Shown here piece by piece: positions 58,427-64,000 of a stretch of 64,000 nucleotides of DNA. The position numbers and the translations under genes were made by a program. This DNA comes from Dysosmobacter sp. Marseille-Q4140. Lineage in GTDB: Bacteria > Bacillota > Clostridia > Oscillospirales > Oscillospiraceae. The stretch lies in contig CP073694.1 of the NCBI GenBank assembly GCA_018228705.1, forward strand, positions 806,001-870,000. Reading direction: 5' to 3'. Numbering within the stretch: position 1 is the stretch's first letter; each line of letters opens with the position of its first letter. The notes beneath the pieces are model-generated. The model did no database searches. It was not told where the DNA came from and was given only the letters and a program-made list of their open reading frames with translations.

Positions 58427-58673
58427 GGAGAATGTGATAAAATAAACCAAATGATGGCCCTGACGAGCCGCTGCGCAAGCGTGTCTCGCCATACAGCTGG
58501 GCGAATATTTTTCCGGCACTGGAGCAGTGCACATCCCGCTGCTCTTTGACAGAAAACGATTCCGACCCGGAGGACACCGGCGCTTCGTTCTGATCCGGCG
58601 ATTGGAAGCATTGGTAGGACACCCTGTCCAGAGCAATGTCTGCCATCAAAGTTCACAGCAGGAGGGATCCGCA
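58427..58673. other. intergenic region without recognised gene
   Basis: About 250 bases between the ribokinase terminator and the degraded XRE gene. I see no convincing CDS, RNA or repeat; short open frames here lack ribosome sites. Confidence 0.4.
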
Positions 58674-58820
58674 ATGCTGCGGGAACATCTGGCCATCAAT
58701 CTCAAGCAGCTCCGACGGGAGCGGGGCTGGACTCAGGAGACCGCCGCGGGACTTGAGCTGGAACCGGCGGCGCTGCTGCGCGGGCCGGAGCGGGGAGCCG
58801 GTTCGGATGCGGAAATATGA
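58674..58820 (+). pseudogene. truncated XRE-type helix-turn-helix gene
   Basis: MLREHLAINLKQLRRERGWT is a good start of an XRE regulator, with AGGAGGGA upstream, but after QETAAG the pattern is lost and the frame ends at 48 residues. The usual second half of the helix-turn-helix and recognition helix are missing, so this is a decayed gene or a remnant of a frameshift. Confidence 0.55.
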
Positions 58821-58828
58821 ATAACAGG

Positions 58829-58858
58829 CAGCGGCGGGTCCTTTCGGGCCCGCCGCTG
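58829..58858. terminator. hairpin between XRE remnant and metal-binding lipoprotein
   Basis: 10-bp stem CAGCGGCGGG / CCCGCCGCTG followed by TTTCATTC on the plus strand. It can end both convergent units. Confidence 0.65.
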
Positions 58859-58864
58859 TTTCAT

Positions 58865-59842
58865 TCAGCACATATGCTGGCGCAGGGTCTCCAGGTTGTC
58901 TGTCATCAAGGAGATGTAGGTGGCTCCCGCCGCCAAATCATCGGCAGAGACGTTGTGGCAGGAGTGGAACATCGCCGTCTCCGCGCCCGCGGCCTCGGCA
59001 ATGCTGTCCGCCACCAAATGATTGGAAAATTCAATATACCACACGGTGGAGATTCCCTCCTCCCGGACCTTTTCCGTCAAAAAGGCGATGGTGGCGGCGG
59101 AGGGTTCCGTCTGGGTGCTACACCCGGGGAAGGCGGCGTAATAGGGGATGTCAAACTCGTCGGCGAAATACCGCAGGGGGAAACGGTCGCCGAACACCAT
59201 GGTCCGGTCGGCCACGCCGGCGAAGAAATCGGCAAATTCCCGGTCCAGGGCCTCGATCTGACCGGCGTAGTCCGCCGCGTTGGCCGCATAGAACGCAGCG
59301 TTGGACGGATCCAAAGCCTCCATCTCCGCCCCGATGGCCCGGGTGATCTGGGCAGCGTTCCGGGGGGAGGTCCACACGTGCTCGTCGTAGCCCACCACTT
59401 CTCCAAGGCCCAGGCCCTCGTCGTGGTCATGCTTGTCCTCGTGGCTCTCCATGCCCTCCACGGTCTCCTCCTCCAGCAGGTCCACGCAGTCGATCATCCG
59501 CAGCGTGGTTCCCTGGGGCTCCACGGACTCCAGGATCGTCTCCACCCAGGTGTCGGACTCGCCGCCCAGGTAGAGGAACAGGTCGCACTGCTGCACCGCC
59601 ATGATGTCGGCGGGGGTGGGCTCATAGGAGTGGCTCTCCGCCCCCGGCGGCAGCAGCAGGGACACCTCCGCCGCCTCGCCGCCCACGGCCCGGGCAAAAT
59701 CGTAGGCCGGGAACACCGTGGCCACCACGGTCAGCTTGTCCGTCTCCCCGTCGGCGGGGGCCGTCTCTGTTTTGCCGCAGCCGGAGAGCAGCAGAAAGGC
59801 CGCCAGCAGAGCGGCGGTCACAGGGGTCAGTCTCTTGTTCAC
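58865..59842 (-). CDS. znuA: ZnuA-like metal-binding lipoprotein
   Basis: 325 residues, cluster A-I substrate-binding protein. Lipobox LSGC (LLAAFLLLSGCGK). LTVVATVFPAYDFARAVGG opens the domain; metal ligands are likely the His in GAESHSYEPTPAD, the His in YDEHVWTSPRNA, and later His/Asp residues, with a short His-rich loop (HEDKHDHDEG) typical of zinc binders. Start is GTG 59842 with AAAGGAG upstream. No permease or ATPase genes adjoin it, so the rest of the transporter is elsewhere. Manganese is an alternative metal. Confidence 0.85.
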   Translation of the reverse strand: MNKRLTPVTAALLAAFLLLSGCGKTETAPADGETDKLTVVATVFPAYDFARAVGGEAAEVSLLLPPGAESHSYEPTPADIMAVQQCDLFLYLGGESDTWVETILESVEPQGTTLRMIDCVDLLEEETVEGMESHEDKHDHDEGLGLGEVVGYDEHVWTSPRNAAQITRAIGAEMEALDPSNAAFYAANAADYAGQIEALDREFADFFAGVADRTMVFGDRFPLRYFADEFDIPYYAAFPGCSTQTEPSAATIAFLTEKVREEGISTVWYIEFSNHLVADSIAEAAGAETAMFHSCHNVSADDLAAGATYISLMTDNLETLRQHMC

Positions 59843-59862
59843 AATGGGTCTCCTTTTTAATT

Positions 59863-59912
59863 TGAGAATTATTTTCAAATCATACTATACCATCTGCCCT
59901 TTGGAATTGCAA
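59863..59912 (-). promoter_or_regulatory. znuA promoter with Fur/Zur-type box
   Basis: Minus-strand TTGCAA (59912-59907), 17-base spacer, TATAGT (59889-59884). TGAGAAT-T-ATTTTCA (59863-59877), a 7-1-7 Fur-family box, lies just downstream over the transcription start. Zur is the likely repressor given the gene. Confidence 0.8.
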
Positions 59913-59969
59913 GAGAAACCTTTTGCCGTACCGGAGTTCCCGCCTCGTCCTGGGGCGGGAACAAAAAAC

Positions 59970-60029
59970 GTAAAGGAACCTTGACATTCTGCTTTGGCTG
60001 TGGTATATCATATGTAAAGGAACCTTTAC
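59970..60029 (+). promoter_or_regulatory. twin-operator promoter of XRE/membrane pair
   Basis: TTGACA (59981-59986), 17-base spacer, TATATC (60004-60009). A perfect palindrome GTAAAGGAACCTTTAC lies at 60014-60029, and a near-copy GTAAAGGAACCTTGAC overlaps the -35 at 59970-59985, 44 bases upstream. The two sites flank the promoter, as for an autoregulated XRE repressor. Confidence 0.78.
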
Positions 60030-60043
60030 GAACGGAGGCGCTT

Positions 60044-60259
60044 ATGGACAATCGGGTGGAGGAGCTGCGGCGGCAGCGGGGCCTGAGCCAGGAGGCCTTC
60101 GCCAAGGCCATCCGGGTCTCTCGGCAGACGGTCAGCTCCATCGAAAACGGGCGCTACAACCCCTCCCTGGACCTGGCATTTACCATTTCCGATTTCTTCG
60201 GTTTACCGGTGGAGGAGATCTTCCTACACGAAAGGAGTGTGTTCCATGAAAAAAAGTAA
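60044..60259 (+). CDS. small XRE-family regulator
   Basis: 71 residues. VEELRRQRGLSQEAFAKAIR and VSRQTVSSIENGRYNPSLDL form a complete helix-turn-helix, followed by a short helix (FGLPVEEIFL). This is the YgzD/YvaO-like minimal type often paired with a membrane protein. ATG 60044 has GGAGGCG upstream. It overlaps the next gene by 14 bases. Confidence 0.88.
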   Translation: MDNRVEELRRQRGLSQEAFAKAIRVSRQTVSSIENGRYNPSLDLAFTISDFFGLPVEEIFLHERSVFHEKK

Positions 60260-60692
60260 TCTCTGGGCGGGTCTGGCGGAGATCGCCCTTGGTCTTGCCT
60301 TCCTGGCGGCTGCCTTTTTGTGGGTGGAGGGCCCCCTGGGCAGCCTCCTGTGCGGTCTGGGCGGCGGACTGCTGGGCAGCGGCGGAAATCTGGTCTGGAA
60401 ATACTGGAAGTGGACCCGGCCGCAGAACGCAGAACGCTACCGCGAAAAGCTGGAGCAGGAGGAGATCGACCTGCGGGACGAGCGGAAGAAGCTGCTGCGG
60501 TGCAAGGCGGGACTATATGCGTATCAGCTGGGCCTTGCGGTGTGCTGCCTGGCTGCCTTCCTGACATCGCTGCTGGGGGCTCTGGGCGTCCTGGAGCACC
60601 ATCTGCCCCTGCTGTGCTTCCTGGTGGCGTACCTGGTGTTCCAGTACGCGGCGGGGCTCTGGTTTTACCGCCGGCTGGAGCGGAAGTACTGA
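60246..60692 (+). CDS. membrane protein partner of XRE regulator
   Basis: 148 residues. Two N-terminal spans (LAEIALGLAFLAAAFLWV; GSLLCGLGGGLLGSGG), a charged helical cytoplasmic segment (YREKLEQEEIDLRDERKKLL) and two C-terminal spans (GLAVCCLAAFLTSLLGALGV; LLCFLVAYLVFQYAAGLWFY). AAAGGAG precedes ATG 60246. Pairs like this are common in Firmicutes, with unclear function. Confidence 0.75.
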   Translation: MKKSNLWAGLAEIALGLAFLAAAFLWVEGPLGSLLCGLGGGLLGSGGNLVWKYWKWTRPQNAERYREKLEQEEIDLRDERKKLLRCKAGLYAYQLGLAVCCLAAFLTSLLGALGVLEHHLPLLCFLVAYLVFQYAAGLWFYRRLERKY

Positions 60693-60693
60693 G

Positions 60694-60732
60694 CAAAAGA
60701 CCGGCCCCGCCGATGGCGGGGCCGGTCTTTTG
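60694..60732. terminator. bidirectional terminator
   Basis: 17-bp stem AAAAGACCGGCCCCGCC with its complement around GAT, T-runs on both sides. Shared by the membrane-protein gene and the convergent por operon. Confidence 0.92.
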
Positions 60733-60748
60733 TTTCAGAACAGATTGC

Positions 60749-61681
60749 TTACAGCTCGCAGAGCTTGAGCAGATCCTCCCAGTTGCGGTCCACTTCCTTC
60801 TGGACCTCTTCGATCATCCACTCGTTGCCGGGCTTGAACATGTGGGCGAAACGCCCCTGCATCTTCAGATACTCCTCAACGGGCAGCTTGTTCTTGGGCT
60901 TGTAGCTGAGGATGTACTTGCCTTCGACCACCTCGTACAGGGGCCACACGCAGGTCTCCACCGCCATCTTGGTCACTTCCATCAGCTTTTCGCTGGGATA
61001 GCGCCAGCCGCGGGGGCAGGGAGCCATCACGTTCAGGAAGGCGGCGCCGGGGGTGTAGATGGCCTTGTGGGCCTTCTCGCTGATGTCCTTGAAGTTGCCG
61101 ATAAAGGTGGTCTGAGCAACATACGGCACACCGTGGGCCACCATGATCTTGGTCAGATCCTTTTTCTTCTGCAGCTTGCCGGGGACCACCGTGCCCGCGG
61201 GGGTCGTGGTGGTGTCGGCGAAGTGGGGCGTGGAGGAAGAACGCTGGATACCGGTGTTCATGTAGGCCTCGTTGTCGTAGCAGACGTAGACCATGTCATG
61301 GCCGCGCTCCATGGCGCCGGACAGGCTCTGGAAGCCGATGTCGTAGGTGCCGCCGTCGCCGCCGAAGGCGATGAACTTGTAGGTATCGTCCAGCTTGCCC
61401 CGTTTCTTCAGGGCGTTGTAGGCCGTCTCCACGCCGCTCAGGGTGGCGCCGGCATTCTCAAAGGCATTGTGGATCCAGCTGCCCTTCCAGGAGGTGTAGG
61501 GATACACGGAGGTGGAAACCTCCAGGCAGCCCGTGGCGTTGCACACGATCACCTGATCGCCGGGCTCCACCTGACGCAGCACCGTACGCACCGCGATGGG
61601 AGAGCCGCATCCGGCGCACATCCGGTGGCCGCCGGCCAACCGCTCCTCCCGGAGCAGGTTCTCTTTCAGATTGTAACTCAT
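60749..61681 (-). CDS. porB: 2-oxoacid:ferredoxin oxidoreductase beta subunit
   Basis: 310 residues. The thiamine-diphosphate motif is GGDGGTYDIGFQSLSGAMER with YDNEAYMNTGIQRS; cysteines in HRMCAGCGSP, CNATGCLEV and APCPRGW bind an iron-sulfur cluster. With the other three subunits it oxidises pyruvate (or another 2-oxoacid) to acyl-CoA and reduces ferredoxin. Last gene of the leftward operon; AAGGGAGGG precedes the ATG. Confidence 0.93.
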   Translation of the reverse strand: MSYNLKENLLREERLAGGHRMCAGCGSPIAVRTVLRQVEPGDQVIVCNATGCLEVSTSVYPYTSWKGSWIHNAFENAGATLSGVETAYNALKKRGKLDDTYKFIAFGGDGGTYDIGFQSLSGAMERGHDMVYVCYDNEAYMNTGIQRSSSTPHFADTTTTPAGTVVPGKLQKKKDLTKIMVAHGVPYVAQTTFIGNFKDISEKAHKAIYTPGAAFLNVMAPCPRGWRYPSEKLMEVTKMAVETCVWPLYEVVEGKYILSYKPKNKLPVEEYLKMQGRFAHMFKPGNEWMIEEVQKEVDRNWEDLLKLCEL

Positions 61682-61696
61682 CTCGTTGTCCCTCCC

Positions 61697-62872
61697 TTAT
61701 TCCCGGACATCCAGGTAACGATAGGTCTCGCCCACCTCGCCGGTGGCCGCGATCTTTTCCACTTCCGCGAACACGTGCTTGATGCTGTCCACGCGCACAT
61801 CACGGCCGCCCAGGCCGTAGATGTAGTTGATGCCCAGCGGACGCACCGGCGCGGTATACAGCGCGGCGCAGGTGTCGGCGTAGATGGGACCGCACAAGGC
61901 GCTGAAGCTGTCTGCCTTGTCCATGACGGCAAAGGCCTTCACCTTGCTCAGCGCGGCGACGATCTCCTCCTTGGGGAAGGGACGGAAGGCACGGATCTTG
62001 ATGAGGCCCACCTTGTGGCCCTCGGCCCGCAGCTCCTGGATGGCTTCCTTGGCGGTGCCGGCGGAGGAACCCATCAGGATGATGGCCACGTCGGCGTCAT
62101 CCATCATGTACTCTTCCACCAGGCCGTAGGTCCGGCCGGTCATCTCGCCGAACTCCTTGCCCACCTTGCGGATGACCTCCTTGGCGTCGATCATGGCCTG
62201 AGCCTGCTGACGCTTGGCCTCCATGTAGTAGGTGGGAACGGCGTAGGGGCCCACGGAGGTGGGGTGATCCTTGTCCATGATGTTGATGACGGGCTTGTAC
62301 TCGCCCACGAAGGCCTTCACCTTGTCATCCTCCACCAGCTCGATGTTCTCGATGGCGTGGGAGGTGATGAAGCCGTCCTGGCAGACCATGATGGGCAGGC
62401 CAACGGCCTCGCCGATCCGCATGGCCTGGAGGTAGTTGTCGTACATCTCCTGGTTGGTCTCGGCGTGCAGCTGGATCCAGCCGGTGTCACGGACGCCCAT
62501 GGCGTCGGAGTGGTCGTTGTTGATGTTGATGGGGCCGCTCAGGGCGCGGGTGGACACCGCCAGGGTGATGGGCAGCCGGTCGGAGGCCGCCACATACAGC
62601 ATCTCGGTCATGTAGCACAGACCGCAGGAGGAGGTGGCGCTGATGGCGCGGCAGCCCGCCGCCTCGGCGCCGATGCAGGTGGACATGGCGCTGTGCTCGC
62701 TCTCCACCGCGATGAACTCCGTATCGACCTGCCCGTTGTCCACATAGGCCGCGAAATACTGCGGGATCTCGGTGGACGGGGTGATGGGGAACGCGCCCAT
62801 CACGTCCGGGTTGATCTGCTTCATGGCATAGGCGCAGGCCTCATTGCCGGAAAGTCTCTCTCTGATTCCCAT
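61697..62872 (-). CDS. porA: 2-oxoacid:ferredoxin oxidoreductase alpha subunit
   Basis: 391 residues. SGNEACAYAMKQINPDVMGA, FPITPSTEIPQYF, ESEHSAMSTCIGAEAAGCR and TSSCGLCYMTEML are PorA hallmarks; the C-terminal domain binds CoA (AVMDKADSFSALCGPIYAD). Pyruvate is the most likely substrate but 2-ketoisovalerate-type enzymes look similar. AAGGAGGGA precedes ATG 62872. Confidence 0.92.
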   Translation of the reverse strand: MGIRERLSGNEACAYAMKQINPDVMGAFPITPSTEIPQYFAAYVDNGQVDTEFIAVESEHSAMSTCIGAEAAGCRAISATSSCGLCYMTEMLYVAASDRLPITLAVSTRALSGPININNDHSDAMGVRDTGWIQLHAETNQEMYDNYLQAMRIGEAVGLPIMVCQDGFITSHAIENIELVEDDKVKAFVGEYKPVINIMDKDHPTSVGPYAVPTYYMEAKRQQAQAMIDAKEVIRKVGKEFGEMTGRTYGLVEEYMMDDADVAIILMGSSAGTAKEAIQELRAEGHKVGLIKIRAFRPFPKEEIVAALSKVKAFAVMDKADSFSALCGPIYADTCAALYTAPVRPLGINYIYGLGGRDVRVDSIKHVFAEVEKIAATGEVGETYRYLDVRE

Positions 62873-62886
62873 TTCCTCGTCCCTCC

Positions 62887-63198
62887 TTATTTCTCGTCCT
62901 TGACCATTTCAATCGCTCCGAAGGGGCAGGCGTTGGCGCAGATGCCGCAGCCCTTGCAGAAGAAGTAATTGAAATCGCCCCGCTTGCCGTCGGCGGTCAC
63001 GGGGATGGACAGGTCGGGACACACGGGAGCGCACAGCAGGCACTGCTTGCACTTGTCCCAGTGGATCACGGGCTTCAGGGTCCGCCAGTCGCCGGTGTTG
63101 ACCAGCTCAGAGGACGCGCCCTCAAAAATCGTGCAGCCCGGAGTGATGTCTCTCCAGGTGATATGTTCGTTGATGTCCTTGGCTTTCATGAAGCTCAT
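62887..63198 (-). CDS. porD: 2-oxoacid:ferredoxin oxidoreductase delta (ferredoxin) subunit
   Basis: 103 residues with two 4Fe-4S motifs: CKQCLLCAPVCPD and CKGCGICANACPFGAIEM. It carries electrons from the catalytic core to ferredoxin. ATGA overlap with porG. Confidence 0.93.
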   Translation of the reverse strand: MSFMKAKDINEHITWRDITPGCTIFEGASSELVNTGDWRTLKPVIHWDKCKQCLLCAPVCPDLSIPVTADGKRGDFNYFFCKGCGICANACPFGAIEMVKDEK

Positions 63199-63773
63199 CC
63201 TACCTGCACCTCCTCCAGAGATCTCTTCAGCGCCCGCATGTTGCCCTCAATGACCTGGGGCTTGCTGGCGAACTTGTGCTTGAAGGAGCCCTCCATATCC
63301 TTAATGAACTCCTCCTCGCCAATGACGCCGGACACCTTCACGATGGCAGCCAGCATGGGAGTGTTGGGGAAGTTCTTGCCCAGCTCCTCCTCGCTGATCT
63401 TGCCGGCGTCGATGGTGCACACACGGCCCTCATAGCCCTTCAGCTTGGGCCGCAGCTCGGCAGGGCTCTTGCTGGAGTTGATGACGATGGCGCCCTCTTT
63501 CTTGAGGCCTGCGGTCACGTCCACGGCGCTGATCAGCGTCTCGTCCACGACCACCACGTAGTCGGGCTCATAGATGTTGGAGTGAACGGTGCTCCGCTCG
63601 GAACTGATCCGGTTGTACGCCGTGATGGGCGCACCCATGCGCTCCGGGCCGTACTCCGGGAAGCCCTGGACGTACTTGCCCGTGTTGAACGCAGCGTCCG
63701 CCAGCAGCAGCGACGCCGTCTTGGCGCCCTGACCGCCGCGGCCATGCCACCGGATCTCTACGATCTCTTTCAT
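63195..63773 (-). CDS. porG: 2-oxoacid:ferredoxin oxidoreductase gamma subunit
   Basis: 192 residues. EIRWHGRGGQGAKTASLLLA, KYVQGFPEYGPERMGAP and VVVVDETLI are PorG features. First gene of the operon porG-porD-porA-porB. ATG 63773 has AAGAGG upstream; a longer frame through the leader has no site. Confidence 0.93.
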   Translation of the reverse strand: MKEIVEIRWHGRGGQGAKTASLLLADAAFNTGKYVQGFPEYGPERMGAPITAYNRISSERSTVHSNIYEPDYVVVVDETLISAVDVTAGLKKEGAIVINSSKSPAELRPKLKGYEGRVCTIDAGKISEEELGKNFPNTPMLAAIVKVSGVIGEEEFIKDMEGSFKHKFASKPQVIEGNMRALKRSLEEVQVG

Positions 63774-63854
63774 TCCTCTTTCCTCCTCGTTTGATCTCTC
63801 CCAACAGGGAGATCGCCTGAAAATCTGCCTGTTTCTGCGCTTTTCAGCACACTC

Positions 63855-63884
63855 AGTATAGTCCCTCCCCCGCATCTTTGTCAA
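63855..63884 (-). promoter_or_regulatory. promoter of the por operon
   Basis: Minus strand TTGACA (63884-63879), 18-base spacer, TATACT (63860-63855), about 80 bases before porG. Strong, as expected for a central fermentation enzyme. Confidence 0.85.
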
Positions 63885-64000
63885 GAAAGTCACAAATTTC
63901 CCGCTGTATAGAATTCCGTGGAAAAATGCAGCTTTTTTGTGCACTCCGCGCAAACAATTTTGCTTGTATCGGCCGTGCCATGTGATATATAACAAAAACA

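Overview
The window reads as chromosome of a strictly anaerobic, fairly GC-rich Firmicute, most likely in the Oscillospiraceae (Flavonifractor / Lawsonibacter / Dysosmobacter-like). This is inferred from protein style, from the oxygen-sensitive enzymes (anaerobic ribonucleotide reductase, 2-oxoacid:ferredoxin oxidoreductase) and from the clostridial purine gene set. No taxonomic search could be run.

Bases 1 to about 31.7 kb are the right-hand part of an integrative conjugative element (ICE) of the Tn1549-like clostridial type, read almost entirely leftward. From right to left it holds: an SOS-controlled Y-family polymerase with its YolD partner (the only rightward operon); an antirestriction/early-entry block with ArdA-like proteins, DUF4314, DUF4313 and DUF3849 proteins, a D12-class adenine methylase and a SpoVG-family protein; a surface block with a sortase, a CAP-domain protein and a 1571-residue thioester/Cna_B adhesin; a HEPN-MNT (hepT-mntA) toxin-antitoxin pair; and a type IV secretion core (DUF3852 small membrane protein, VirB6/TrbL, PrgI, a TrsD-like protein, VirB4, a PAPS-reductase-like ATPase, an NlpC/P60 hydrolase). 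Relaxase, coupling protein and integrase are not seen and should lie left of base 1. The ICE is separated from the chromosome by two strong leftward terminators and two tRNA-Ser genes (31.5-32.0 kb).

At 32.2-33.9 kb a tRNA-Pro(GGG) gene is followed by a 1.6 kb segment bounded by a 46/47-bp direct repeat of the tRNA 3' end plus its terminator. It carries a single gene (DUF4417-type N-terminus fused to a toxin-like C-terminus) and looks like a tiny integrated element without its own recombinase.

From 34 kb on the region is core chromosome: traX, a hydroxypyruvate-isomerase-like gene, a DegV protein, a C39-like lipoprotein, then nrdG / nrdD / trxB, where nrdD carries a fused C-terminal glutaredoxin-like domain and both nrd promoters have paired NrdR-like boxes. 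A 2-hydroxyacid dehydrogenase is followed by a purine cluster headed by a GntR/UTRA regulator: gntR-purE-purC-purF-purM-purN-purH(AICAR transformylase only)-purD-purL(fused glutaminase)-guaB. PurF lacks the N-terminal catalytic cysteine, and purB and IMP cyclohydrolase are absent. The purH-purD and purD-purL gaps are filled with strong inverted repeats. The window ends with a ribokinase-like gene, a decayed XRE gene, a Fur/Zur-type-box-controlled metal-binding lipoprotein, an XRE/membrane-protein pair with twin operators, and a four-subunit 2-oxoacid:ferredoxin oxidoreductase operon (porG-D-A-B order).
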